This document shows, piece by piece, positions 18,482 to 27,160 of a stretch of DNA of 64,000 bases. The stretch comes from Pseudovibrio sp. M1P-2-3 (lineage in GTDB: Bacteria; Pseudomonadota; Alphaproteobacteria; Rhizobiales; Stappiaceae). A model generated the notes under the pieces. It saw only the letters and a list, made by a program, of their open reading frames with translations, searched no databases and was not told where the DNA came from. A program made the translations under genes and the position numbers. Where the stretch lies: assembly GCF_031501865.1 (NCBI RefSeq), contig NZ_JARRCW010000001.1, positions 939,001 through 1,003,000 of the forward strand. The letters are read 5' to 3'. Numbering within the stretch: the stretch's first letter is position 1; the number at the start of each line of letters is the position of its first letter.

Positions 18482-19867
18482 TTACCTCAGATGGTCTCGA
18501 ATGGAATAGACAATGAGCACGCCGAGGGTCCAAACAGCTAGCAAGGTTATAAAGATCAGGAGGGTGTTCACGACTCTTCTAGGGTACTCTGCTTCTTGAG
18601 CGGGGCTTGGAGCTTGAAACACGGCTAGATATCTTTGTTGTCTGTCGGCTTCAATACGAGATTGTTCAAGACCTGATAGTGCTGCTGTATAGGCTCCTTG
18701 TGCGAACTGCTGTTCAATTATGAGCTCTTCATAGTTGGCAAGAAGGTTTGGAAGTTTTTTGGAATCGTCAGAGCTTTCATTTAAAAATAGTCCCCGAGTG
18801 CTCTCGGTTTCCTCTGGTAAACTTGTTCTCTTTAAAGTTATTTGCTCAAGCAGGGCGGCCTCCTGCCGGCGTAATTGACGCATGCTTGGGGAGTTTTCAT
18901 CAATAGTCCCGCGCAGGGTAGATATGCGGGACCTTAATGAAATGAGTTCTCTTTCCAGTTCCGCGACAAGGTTCATTTGAACTTCGGCATTTCTGGTGGG
19001 GTCCAACGAATTCTTCGTAACTCGGAATTTCAGCATACGCTCACGAATAATTCTTAGGCGCAGTTCAGCGCGGGACAGTTCTTCCTTTGCGAATTGAACC
19101 GCATCTTTGCGGGCATCCTTTGAGAGCTTATTTACCAGATTGGAGCTGTATTGGAGGATGAGCTCTGCGATATTCTTCGCGTCTTTAGGATTAAATGCCT
19201 GAACTTCCACTTCGATTATGCTTGATGTGTTATCGTAGGACGTGGAGACCATCCAGCTCCAGTAGTCGACCAGTTTTTCAATGGTTTCGTCGGGGTTTAC
19301 CCTATATAAGAAATCAATCTCTGGCCTGCTGAATTTTTCCGTGATTGAAATGTCGTGAATAAGCCGTTCAACCACCTCTCTGCTGGTTAGGTAGTTTAGC
19401 AATATGTAAGAATCTGTTGTTGTTGTTCCGATATTTGTTAGTCCAGTGAGAGCCCCCAGAAAATCTCCCCCACCAGCACTACCATCCATACCCCGCACAG
19501 CAAAGCCAACTGTCGAGGAATACCGGTCACTTGCAAGAACTAAAAAATACCCCGCTGACAAAAGACCAGGAATCAAGACAAATACGAGGAATGAAAGAGC
19601 GAGTAGTAGTCTGCGCTTTTGTTGGGGGCGAAGAGCCGCAAATTGAGAGGCTCTAGTGAGTGGCCCAGTGCTCTCAACTGGTACGCTTGGCTGAGTTGGT
19701 TGAAGTTGCACAACGGAAACATTAGAGTTTATCGGAGCTGGAGTTTCCATGTCGCCTTTGTGATCGGCTTCGAGCGTGGTGCCTTTGGTGGTCTGAGGAG
19801 GGGCTTGAGTGTCGGTCTGGTCACGCCGTTGACGCCTAGATTTCCGCTTAACTGAAGGTTTGCTCAC
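18482..19867 (-). CDS. kpsE: Capsule export inner-membrane/periplasmic protein (KpsE/CtrB-like)
   Basis: 461 residues. A long basic, glutamine- and proline-rich cytoplasmic head (about 1-85) precedes membrane helix 1 (about 90-110); a large periplasmic region with coiled coil (about 220-400) ends in membrane helix 2 (about 432-452). This is the polysaccharide co-polymerase layout of KpsE/BexC/CtrB. It should couple the KpsMT transporter to an outer-membrane KpsD/Wza-type channel not encoded here. Family members are usually about 380 residues; the extra length is the disordered N-terminal head. Confidence 0.87.
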   Translation of the reverse strand: MSKPSVKRKSRRQRRDQTDTQAPPQTTKGTTLEADHKGDMETPAPINSNVSVVQLQPTQPSVPVESTGPLTRASQFAALRPQQKRRLLLALSFLVFVLIPGLLSAGYFLVLASDRYSSTVGFAVRGMDGSAGGGDFLGALTGLTNIGTTTTDSYILLNYLTSREVVERLIHDISITEKFSRPEIDFLYRVNPDETIEKLVDYWSWMVSTSYDNTSSIIEVEVQAFNPKDAKNIAELILQYSSNLVNKLSKDARKDAVQFAKEELSRAELRLRIIRERMLKFRVTKNSLDPTRNAEVQMNLVAELERELISLRSRISTLRGTIDENSPSMRQLRRQEAALLEQITLKRTSLPEETESTRGLFLNESSDDSKKLPNLLANYEELIIEQQFAQGAYTAALSGLEQSRIEADRQQRYLAVFQAPSPAQEAEYPRRVVNTLLIFITLLAVWTLGVLIVYSIRDHLR

Positions 19868-20568
19868 TATATCTTATCTCCAGCTTGACCTAGTTCTTTT
19901 GGACACAGTTGGTCACATTATGGGCTAGCTAGTTGTTGGTCGTTGAGGTCTATGGGTCCGGTGCTTGAACTCTTATCCCGATAAGAGAGTATGTTTTCAG
20001 CATTCCCATTAAGCACCGCATTGCTTAGATAAGTATTTAAGCAAGGGGTGATGTTGCTTAATTAGTATAGTTTTTGAGTTTGTATGTATATATGAGAGTA
20101 ATTATTATAAAAAAGTCACTAGGTATTATGTGCGGTAATGTAAATGTTTAACCTAAGATTAATTTGCTGTGGTGCTGATGATTGTAGTTGCTGCAATTTG
20201 GACGTATGCCAGTGACAATTTCTCCGAGTGTGGGGAAGCGTAATCCTCATACAGAGGCTTGCTAGCTTCTTGGGGGACACGAATGCAATAATTTGTGCGT
20301 TGTGAAAGTGGGAAAAATATTTGTTCTGAATAGAAATAAATTGAAGGGATAGTAATCCCCCATCATTAGATGGAGTTTGCTGGTGGAGCATGCCCGTCGA
20401 AAAAGTCACCTCATTTGCTTCAGAACCTCAAAAAACATAGATACTTAGCTTACTCCAATTATCAAAAATAATGAGTATTTGTGGAAACCTAGTTTTCATC
20501 TGGAGATTTAAAAGAGAAGCGCTTGACTTTACCCCCTCATTCCACCAAAAAGACGCCATCACTTTTGC
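19868..20568. other. Spacer upstream of the capsule export operon
   Basis: About 700 bases with no gene I can support. A perfect palindrome CTCTTATC-CC-GATAAGAG lies at 19970-19987, about 100 bases before the kpsE-like start, and could be an operator. Around 20010-20065 AAGCA/TGCTTA-type short repeats recur (GCATTGCTTAG, TTAAGCAAG, GTTGCTTAA). A 96-codon reverse frame at 20119-20409 has low-complexity composition and no ribosome site, and I do not accept it as a gene. Confidence 0.45.
19970..19987. promoter_or_regulatory. 18-base palindrome, possible operator of the kps operon
   Basis: CTCTTATC, two central C bases, then GATAAGAG. The symmetry is exact over eight bases per arm. Position about 100 bases upstream of the kpsE-like gene suits a repressor or activator site; the cognate regulator is not known. 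Confidence 0.4.
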
Positions 20569-20658
20569 GGAGAGATGGCAGAGTGGTTGAATGCACCGGT
20601 CTTGAAAACCGGCGGGCGTGGAAGCGTCTCCAGGGTTCGAATCCCTGTCTCTCCGCCA
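20569..20658 (+). tRNA. tRNA-Ser (anticodon TGA), with encoded CCA
   Basis: 90 bases. The acceptor stem pairs GGAGAGA at 20569 with TCTCTCC before G-CCA at 20658. The anticodon stem CCGGT/ACCGG encloses the loop CTTGAAA with anticodon TGA, reading UCA and other UCN codons. A long variable arm (GGGCGTGGAAGCGTCTCC) marks a class II serine tRNA, and the T loop reads GGTTCGAATCC. The discriminator base is G, as expected for serine. The region just downstream holds gene remnants and an insertion sequence, which fits tRNA genes as integration-prone sites. Confidence 0.97.
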
Positions 20659-21269
20659 CTTATTTCCTTGTTTTTGTTATTTTTTTTCAAGTTATCCTAA
20701 GTCTATTCTGGGATTAAAATTCAGGAACAAAACAAGTGCAAAAATTGACGAAACCGGTCACCTTTAAATAGTCTCAGAATTTCTTTGAACTGAACATGTC
20801 ACAAATGTTTCCCCGTGCCTACCAATGAGCATATCACATATGCGTCGCTTAAAGTGACAGTTGCACCGACAAGTAGGGCTACTGGCAGTAACTCAATTAC
20901 GTACGATCATACCCCATCTTTCCCTCGGGTTTGCTCTGCTACAATCCGGGTTTGTTGCCGAGGGAGCAGGCCTTTTCGAAATCAAAAAGATACTAAGTTT
21001 TGGACCGGACCAACACACGAATTTACGATGGAAACCAAGGGGGATGTAGATAGGGGCAGTTCTGCTAGTTTTCCCTAAATATAACTGGATATTTTTTCAT
21101 GGAAATGTGTCGAGATTGACATTCAGGGCTTATTTGACAGAAGCTAAATGAAGCCTCCTTTCTTAACCATAGTATCAAAATCTGGGTGTTTACGAAGTCC
21201 CTAATATCCTTAAACAATTAGGTATTTTTAGTTAAAATAGGCAGTTTGAGGGACGAATGTATACAATAG
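20659..21269. other. Non-coding or decayed stretch downstream of tRNA-Ser
   Basis: About 610 bases without an intact gene. A T-rich run directly after the tRNA (TTTTTTTTC at about 20681-20689) may end its transcript. Short frames at 20815-21078 and 20861-21049 show no recognisable family or ribosome site; they could be debris of a former gene. No copy of the tRNA 3' end is seen, so no attachment-site pair can be claimed. Confidence 0.4.
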
Positions 21270-21494
21270 ATTGAGTACAAAAAGGTCGGCGTAGCCGTCC
21301 ATCGAGAGGTTGCGTATTTTGATGAAGAGTTTCCTAACGTTATTCTTAAAACGCCGGGGATGCTCTCGATGCAAGAACGCAGGTTTTTGTATACGTTAGT
21401 CAAACGGAAGTACATGGGACGTGGTTCCTTTGTGCTGAATCTTATCGAACACACTAGGCTTCAGACCCATCAAAGTATTTGTCATTTAAACTAA
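21270..21494 (+). pseudogene. Truncated N-terminal stump of a class I SAM methyltransferase-like gene
   Basis: Read in one frame from after the stop at 21267-21269, the sequence encodes a plausible protein start: DEEFPNVILKTPGMLSMQE then RRFLYTLVKRKYMGRG. This is the pattern found just before the SAM-binding loop of class I methyltransferases often linked to surface polysaccharide clusters (for example TPGMLS...ERRLLY...Y.G.G). Where the glycine-rich SAM loop should follow, the sequence changes to unrelated codons and runs into the left end of the insertion element at 21457. There is no upstream ATG or ribosome site. It is a dead remnant; the family assignment is from memory and moderate. Confidence 0.5.
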
Positions 21495-22295
21495 GTTATG
21501 ATTCAAGCTCTCCAATAGGAGAGAATAATGTCGTGTTCCCATTTCGGCTTTCACAAGACCAGTTTGATCAAATAAAACCGTACCTTCCTACCAACACACG
21601 GGTCAAAGCTCGGGTGGATGACCGCCGCGTTATCAGTGGTATTTTTCATGTTCTCAAATCCGGATGTCGTTGGGTTGATGCTCTTGAAATTTATGGCGCC
21701 AGAAAGACGCTCTATAACAGGTTTGTTCGTTAGGCTGAGAAGGGCGAGTAGGAAACACTGTTTACGACTTGAGCAGCGGCAGACGGACCTCCCGCCCATG
21801 TGATGATCGATAGTACAGCAGTGAAAGCACACCGCTGTTCTTCAGGCGGTAAGGGGGGGAGAAAAGTCAGGCCATAGGCCGCTCACGCGATGGTCGGACA
21901 ACAAAGATCCATGCTTTAACGGATGCAGCATGCCGTCCCCTCATGTTTCTACTGACAGGCGGCCAAGTGGCTGACTGCTCTGCGGCAAAGCTGTTGCTGG
22001 AAAAACTGCCCGAGTGCCGTATGCTACACGCTGACAAAGCTTATGACAGTGATGCTTTACGCACGCAAATCGAAGAACAAGGCGCTGTACCCAACATCCC
22101 GCCAAAAGCCAATCTAAAATGGAAAAACTGCGTTTCACCAACCCTTTACAAGGATCGCAATGCCATTGAACGGATGTTTTGTAGGATCAAGGATTTCAGC
22201 AGGATCGCAAACAGATATGATCGAAGCGCAAAGAAATTTTCTTTCCGCGCTCAGTCTAGTCGCGGCCATCTGTTACTGGTTATGAGTCTGGACCC
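21457..22295 (+). mobile_element. Decayed IS5-family (IS427-type) insertion sequence, 839 bp
   Basis: Both ends can be read. The left end GGCTTCAGACCCAT (21457 onward) and the reverse complement of the right end, GGGTCCAGACTCAT (from 22295), agree at 11 of 14 positions, giving imperfect terminal inverted repeats. Each side is flanked by TA (21455-21456 and 22296-22297), the short target duplication usual for the IS427 group, and the 839-bp length is right for that group. The transposase inside is broken. The element separates the methyltransferase stump from the 3' end of the reverse-strand adaptor gene, whose stop codon uses the duplicated TA. Confidence 0.8.
21479..22285 (+). pseudogene. 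IS427-type transposase, inactivated
   Basis: The translation reassembles from three frames. Frame one gives the N-terminal helix and VDDRRVISGIFHVLKSGCRW followed by TLYNRFVR, then stops at 21731, 21749 and 21770; the first two are TAG where relatives have tryptophan (TGG). It continues as GPPAHVMIDSTAVKAHRC. A G-run indel at about 21853-21859 shifts to frame two, which gives FLLTGGQVADC and IPPKANLKWKNC. A third shift near 22230 restores the natural end SLVAAICYWL with stop TGA at 22283-22285. The DDE residues are still visible (D of MIDST; E of NAIERMFCRIKD). With three stops and two frameshifts no active transposase can be made. Confidence 0.85.
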
Positions 22296-23527
22296 TAGTG
22301 CCCTGAAAATACAAGTATTTTGACAGGAAAAAGAAGGGCTTGCAATCGCAGTATGAATGCGTGAAGGAGGCCGACTGTATCCACCATGTGATAGTAGAGT
22401 GTTCCCCAGAAGCCGACGGTTCCGGAGGCAAGCAGCTCATGGTTATTGGTATAGGCATTGGCGACACATTTACTTCCGGGAGGAATATCCAGTGTTTGCC
22501 CCTGATAAAGAGGCTCCAATACGGCTAGAAAAGTACCGGCCTTTTGTATGTCCTGAGTGTCAACTAGCTGATCTGTTGGTCTAAATTGTCCTGAAGCTAT
22601 GACCTCTTGGATATCCGTAATGACCATCGGAATAATTACGAAGGGTTTGGATGCACAGGTAATTTCAGAAATCATGCCAACTTTGAGAACTGGCGCTGTG
22701 ATTTGTTGAAATCCAGCTTGAAACCGGCTTTTACCAGAGCCCTTTGGAATTAAGATACCAGCTGCGCGCAGGATGGGGCTGACAATGTCTCCGGGGTGTA
22801 AGACAAACTGACTGATTGTGCCATCCACACCTGCATAAATAAATTTCTTGGCGTATTCGGCCTCAGCCTCACCAAGAGCGGCTTGAGCACTGGCCTTTTC
22901 AGCGGGCAAGGTGGCCTCAATCTCGGTCAGAATAGCCTCCTTATCAGCAAGCGCTGCATCCAGTTGCCCCTGCCTTGAAGAGGCTTGGTTGCGTCTGGTA
23001 TCAATTTCTCTTTCTGTAACCACATTGGAGTTTCTACTTTGCAACTCCAATGTTCTTTCCAGCTCGTTGTTTGACTGGTCAAGAGAACTTTGTGCCTGAA
23101 CGATAACGGCTTCTGCATTCTTCAACCTCGCCTGTGCCAACTTTAATTGTGCATCAATTTCATCAATTTTCCTTTTTGCACTATTTACCTTTGCAGCCTC
23201 TTCGGTGGCGTCCAGAGAAAAGAGGAGCTCTCCTGCTTTCACTTCATCATGATTTTCTACATAGACTTTATCGACACGCCCACTGGTTTCGGGAAGGATC
23301 GTGATGGTACGAAAATAGGACGTCACGTTGCTTGTTGACGGATGATAAAAGAAGACCAGCGTAATGAGGGCTATCGTTAGAAGCATACACGCTGTTATGC
23401 CCCATCGTAATTCATACCACACTGTGAAAACGGTTATCTCCCGGCCAAGTCGCCTGCCTTGCCAGAAACGTCTGATGAGGTAGTCGGGCAGAACGGTAAA
23501 AAGGGAGCAAGCGAGGAGCTCAAGCAT
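22295..23527 (-). CDS. HlyD-family membrane fusion protein (YibH/EmrA-like)
   Basis: 410 residues. Membrane helix at about residues 35-58, lipoyl half (VDKVYVENHDEVKAGELLFSLD), a coiled-coil hairpin (about 110-210), closing lipoyl half (IYAGVDGTISQFVLHPGDIV), then the beta barrel and a second hydrophobic stretch near the C-terminus. No ABC, RND or MFS pump gene is adjacent; it directly follows a small membrane protein gene, as in the E. coli yibI-yibH pair. The substrate is unknown. Its TAG stop (22295-22297) lies exactly at the IS insertion point, but the base next to the target TA on the other flank is also G, so the reading frame would end there with or without the element. Confidence 0.82.
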   Translation of the reverse strand: MLELLACSLFTVLPDYLIRRFWQGRRLGREITVFTVWYELRWGITACMLLTIALITLVFFYHPSTSNVTSYFRTITILPETSGRVDKVYVENHDEVKAGELLFSLDATEEAAKVNSAKRKIDEIDAQLKLAQARLKNAEAVIVQAQSSLDQSNNELERTLELQSRNSNVVTEREIDTRRNQASSRQGQLDAALADKEAILTEIEATLPAEKASAQAALGEAEAEYAKKFIYAGVDGTISQFVLHPGDIVSPILRAAGILIPKGSGKSRFQAGFQQITAPVLKVGMISEITCASKPFVIIPMVITDIQEVIASGQFRPTDQLVDTQDIQKAGTFLAVLEPLYQGQTLDIPPGSKCVANAYTNNHELLASGTVGFWGTLYYHMVDTVGLLHAFILRLQALLFPVKILVFSGH

Positions 23528-23887
23528 CTATTTTTCTCCACCATTGCGCGTCAACTTGGAAAGAGTGCGGGCTATCACTCTAAGAGGCGTTTCAAAATCG
23601 GGAAGACGGATAGCTGCAAGAAGTAGTGCTGCAATCCAGAGGTAATTATTATGCGTGAATAGAGCTGTTAGGGCCATCACAGCTACAAGCTGCATTTGCC
23701 TTTCGCCATGTTTGTGGGCCATTCGTTCGGGCAAAGAGTGAAGTGAAAAATAGAAAACCCCTAAAAGAAGGAGGATAACGATGAGGAAGATAATGCTTGT
23801 TGTGAACAGCCAATCGCCCTGCTGCGGGGCGCTGATAAAAACAGGAAGATGCTCTGCTGCAAGTTCATGGCGAATAGCCGCATCCAT
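23528..23887 (-). CDS. Small inner-membrane protein, partner of the HlyD-like adaptor
   Basis: 119 residues with one strong helix (about 28-50, FTTSIIFLIVILLLLGVFYF) and one or two shorter hydrophobic segments (about 68-95). Its stop TAG is directly followed by the ATG of the adaptor (GAAAAATAGATG read on the reverse strand), so translation is coupled. The arrangement resembles YibI (DUF3302) upstream of YibH, but I cannot confirm the family from sequence alone. A role as assembly or channel partner of the adaptor is inferred from position only. Confidence 0.65.
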   Translation of the reverse strand: MDAAIRHELAAEHLPVFISAPQQGDWLFTTSIIFLIVILLLLGVFYFSLHSLPERMAHKHGERQMQLVAVMALTALFTHNNYLWIAALLLAAIRLPDFETPLRVIARTLSKLTRNGGEK

Positions 23888-24137
23888 TGATACGTCCCTC
23901 CAACTTCATTGGCTGGCCAGCACTACACCCGCTTGATTTTGGAAAGTCGGAACTTCCAGATGCAACGTTGGTTAAGTGGCCAGTATAGAGGAAATTGGTA
24001 AAGGCTATGTTTTATGGGTTTTACGGATGCAGCGTAGGTATTGGTAGTCTTTTTTAAATATATAGCTCAAACACGAGTCTGGCCAGTTTGTTGTACCATT
24101 TTTCGTGTCTGAGCTTTTTATCGGACCTATACCTGCG

Positions 24138-25586
24138 TTAGGTGATGCGCAGGTATTTCAAGATGGATTGCTTGAGCCAGCCTGTGTAGGGCGGTTGCAT
24201 CAACCTTGCTGAGTTGAAGCGGCCTTTGGTCAGGACGGACTTTGCTTTTGAAAAGGTAAGGAAGCCTTCCGGTCCGTGATAATGCCCCATTCCAGAAGGA
24301 CCAATTCCTCCAAAAGGCATGTCATCAACGGCAATGTGAAGGAGGCACTCGTTGATGGAGACGCCGCCAGAGTGGGTTTGCTCCAGAACCTGTTGCTGCT
24401 TTTGTTTGTCCAGCCCGAAGTAATAGAGAGAAAGCGGGCGAGGGCGATCCTTTACAAATTGGATTGCTTCATCAAGCGAATCTACGCCTATAATCGGTAG
24501 AAGAGGGCCAAAAATCTCTTCTTGCATCACTTCCATGTCATCCGTTGCATCCACAATCAAATGAGGTGCTATGCGGCGGGTCCCATCCCCTGCAAACTTC
24601 CCGTCATCAGCACGGATAATGTTCGCCCCTTTTGCGTGGGCGTCGTCAATCAGGCTTGTAATTCGGGTATGGTGACGCTCATTAATGATTGCCGTATAGT
24701 TCTCATTATTCTCAATAGTCGGATACATAGACTGAAATGCGCTTTTGTATTCCTGAATGAACGCATCCCTCCGGTCATTGGTGACCAGAACATAATCGGG
24801 AGAAATACAGGTTTGGCCTGCATTCATTGTTTTTGAGAAGCAAATCCTTTCAGCCGCCAGCTTCAGGTCCGCATCACTATCAATAATAGTGGGAGACTTT
24901 CCCCCGAGCTCAAGTGTGACCGGTGTTAGGTTATCAGCTGCTGCCCGCATGACATGTCGGCCAACAGGAGTAGAGCCCGTGAAGACTAGGTGATCAAAAG
25001 GCAGCTTGGAAAACTCAGAGGCTATCTCTGGCCCGCCTTGAACCACTGTGATGAGTTCAGGCGGAAATTCCTTGGCTATCATATCAGCAAATAATGCAGA
25101 GGTGGCCGGAGTGAACTCGGACATCTTCAGCATTACATGATTGCCTGCGGCAAGCGCTGTAATCAGAGGGCTCAATGACAGCATGAGCGGGTAATTGAAT
25201 GGAACCACAATACCAACAACACCCAAAGGCTGGTACATGACCTTGGCTGAGGCAGGCTGCAGAATAAGGCTTACATGCCTTTTACTGGGAGCCATCCACT
25301 TGCGCAGCTTTTTCAGTGTGTAGTTAAATGTTTCCAGTACAGGAACAAATTCGGCGACCTGCGTCTCTATTGCGGATCTTCCGCCAAAATCCTCATCGAG
25401 TGCTTTGATAAGGGCACCCTTGTTTTTGAGCATCACTTTGCGGAGCTTTTGCAAGCGTTCCTTGCGCTCTTCAAAGCTTGCGTAGGGCGCGCGTGAAAAT
25501 TCACTTCTCTGCCGTTGAAAAATTGGCTCTAGGGAAAAACTGGAGACGGATTGTGCCTCGTCTTTATAAGCTGTTTGTTTGTTCAT
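24138..25586 (-). CDS. Aldehyde dehydrogenase, coniferyl-aldehyde type
   Basis: 482 residues from ATG 25586, preceded by AGGTGGGAAGAACT; a GTG at 25598 with a closer purine run would add four residues. NAD(P)-binding and catalytic motifs are intact: PFNYPLMLSLSPLITALAAG, FTGSTPVGRHVM, the general-base segment LELGGKSPTI and the nucleophile in NAGQTCISPDYVLV. The NYP.ML.L and C-terminal PFGGIGPSGMGHYHG segments fit coniferyl aldehyde dehydrogenases (CalB), which oxidise aromatic or long aliphatic aldehydes to acids. It stands alone, so the natural substrate is not fixed. Confidence 0.88.
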   Translation of the reverse strand: MNKQTAYKDEAQSVSSFSLEPIFQRQRSEFSRAPYASFEERKERLQKLRKVMLKNKGALIKALDEDFGGRSAIETQVAEFVPVLETFNYTLKKLRKWMAPSKRHVSLILQPASAKVMYQPLGVVGIVVPFNYPLMLSLSPLITALAAGNHVMLKMSEFTPATSALFADMIAKEFPPELITVVQGGPEIASEFSKLPFDHLVFTGSTPVGRHVMRAAADNLTPVTLELGGKSPTIIDSDADLKLAAERICFSKTMNAGQTCISPDYVLVTNDRRDAFIQEYKSAFQSMYPTIENNENYTAIINERHHTRITSLIDDAHAKGANIIRADDGKFAGDGTRRIAPHLIVDATDDMEVMQEEIFGPLLPIIGVDSLDEAIQFVKDRPRPLSLYYFGLDKQKQQQVLEQTHSGGVSINECLLHIAVDDMPFGGIGPSGMGHYHGPEGFLTFSKAKSVLTKGRFNSARLMQPPYTGWLKQSILKYLRIT

Positions 25587-25598
25587 AGTTCTTCCCAC

Positions 25599-25882
25599 CT
25601 CTCCTCTAAGTGAAATAAACCAGATTTCGTTATTAAATATTGATAGACTATTTTCTTGAAAGGTAAAACACTAATTGCAGATGTAAGTTTGCTGTAGCCT
25701 ATGAGTAGTGTAAGTTTGACTACTTCTTTACTTAGAAAATAAGTTCAATTTTTCAAGCCTACACCTGAGATAATGTGGAGGGAGACGGGCGTAAGGGCAC
25801 CAGCAGTAATTCTTGCCTTACGAAGAGGTGAAAAAGCCCCGCAGATGCGAGGCTTTATGCAGAAGGCTTGTGGACCTGAACT
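25599..25882. other. Spacer with promoter of the aldehyde dehydrogenase and terminator of the transporter
   Basis: 284 bases between two reverse-strand genes. The right part holds a terminator for the amino-acid transporter; the left part should hold the dehydrogenase promoter. CGTAAGG (25789-25795) and CCTTACG (25816-25822) form a second short inverted repeat. No gene is seen. Confidence 0.4.
25831..25857 (-). terminator. Rho-independent terminator of the SdaC-like gene
   Basis: On the reverse strand AAAGCC and TCGC pair across ATCT with GCG and GGGCTTT, then run into TTTTT (complement of 25831-25835). It lies 26 bases after the transporter stop. Confidence 0.8.
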
Positions 25883-27160
25883 TTAGAGCAGGCCGTGGAC
25901 GATGGAGCTGATGGCCACAATTCCCATGACAGCAATGAAGATGTTGGAAAGAGCCCCATCATACTTTTTCATTGAGGGGACTTTCTTGATTGCATAGATA
26001 GGCATCAAGAATAGGATGGCTGCAATGAAAGGGGCTCCGAGAGATTCAATCATCCCCAGGACTGAAGGGTTCAATATAGCGATGCCCCAAACTGAGAAGA
26101 AGAAGAAGGCAATGAGGAGGATGTTGAACTTTTTCTCTCCCATGTTGGAAACCACTGCAGGAGAAGTTTTCTTAACAATGCCAGCAAGCCCCTCTTTTGC
26201 ACCGAGGTAATGCCCAAAGAAGGATGAGAAAATTGCCAGAAACGCCACAATCGGACCCAGAACCGAAATAAGAGGCGATTCAAACTGGTTTGCCAAATAG
26301 CTAAGGATAGGGAGGTTCTGCGCTTTCGCTTCCATCAGCTGTTCAGGGGTGAGCGCAAGAACACAGCTGAAGACGAACAACATCACAAAGCCAAGCAGCA
26401 TAACGGATGCGCGTTTCAAAATTGCATCAGATTTGTCGGCTGCTCCTTCTCCATAGGACTCGCGTTGGGCAAGCGCCATAGAAGAGACAGCTGGGCTGTG
26501 ATTGAAAGAAAATACAAGCATCGGGATAGTCAGGAACACCAACATGAGCAAATCACCCATTGGGGGGATCCTATCAAGGCTCATCGCTGCAAAAGACCAG
26601 CTCGGAATCATGTATAAAGACATGCCGAACAAGATGAGAACGAGCGGATAGACCATCAGCTCCGTTACTGTCAGCATGAAGCGGCGACCAAAAACCATGA
26701 CACTCATCATCATGGCCACAAGAACTCCTGAGAGCAGCCAGCGTGGAAGCGGGACCATTCCCAACTGGTTCACAAGGAAGCTGTCAATTGTATTGGTAAT
26801 AGCATTTCCGTAGATCAGAACGATCGGGTAGATCGCAAAGAAATAGAAGAATGTAATAAGCAGGCCAGCGGCTTTGCCGAAATGCTCTTCAACCACATCA
26901 GTAATGTCGGCTCCTTCTTTGGAGGAGGACAATACGAAGCGGGAAAGCGCTCTGTGGGAAAAATACGTCATTGGGCCAACCAAGGCCGCAATCAGAACAA
27001 GTGGCCAAAAACCCTCTAGACCGGCTCGGATTGGCAAAAACAAAATGCCAGCTCCAACTGCCGTACCAAACATTGAAAGAGACCACGATAAATCTTGTTT
27101 ATTAAAATTGTTCTCTTTAATCCTCGTGTTATCCACTAGGACACTACTTTCAATTGTCAC
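25883..27160 (-). CDS. sdaC: HAAAP-family amino acid permease (SdaC/serine-type)
   Basis: 425 residues with about eleven hydrophobic helices. The N-terminal motif [21 protein letters not shown], followed by [46 protein letters not shown] and [12 protein letters not shown], closely follows the E. coli SdaC serine/H+ symporter pattern as I know it; threonine (TdcC-like) or aromatic substrates remain possible. The start is GTG 27160, with GGGAGAAG about six bases upstream. No serine deaminase gene is adjacent, although a PLP-dependent dehydratase is encoded at 46943-47944. Confidence 0.85.
   Translation of the reverse strand: MTIESSVLVDNTRIKENNFNKQDLSWSLSMFGTAVGAGILFLPIRAGLEGFWPLVLIAALVGPMTYFSHRALSRFVLSSSKEGADITDVVEEHFGKAAGLLITFFYFFAIYPIVLIYGNAITNTIDSFLVNQLGMVPLPRWLLSGVLVAMMMSVMVFGRRFMLTVTELMVYPLVLILFGMSLYMIPSWSFAAMSLDRIPPMGDLLMLVFLTIPMLVFSFNHSPAVSSMALAQRESYGEGAADKSDAILKRASVMLLGFVMLFVFSCVLALTPEQLMEAKAQNLPILSYLANQFESPLISVLGPIVAFLAIFSSFFGHYLGAKEGLAGIVKKTSPAVVSNMGEKKFNILLIAFFFFSVWGIAILNPSVLGMIESLGAPFIAAILFLMPIYAIKKVPSMKKYDGALSNIFIAVMGIVAISSIVHGLL

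Noticed and set aside
20119-20409. A 96-codon reverse frame between the kps operon and tRNA-Ser
   Set aside because: Composition is Gln/His-rich without a recognisable family, no ribosome site is present, and it lies in a promoter region.
20815-21078. Short overlapping forward frames downstream of tRNA-Ser as a possible integrase remnant
   Set aside because: No integrase motif (R..HxxR..Y) is visible, and no duplicated tRNA end marks an integrated element.
21719-21772. Two in-frame TAG codons at Trp positions as a sign of stop-codon recoding
   Set aside because: The same gene also contains a TGA and two frameshifts, and all other genes in the window use TAG as a normal stop, so decay is the simpler reading.
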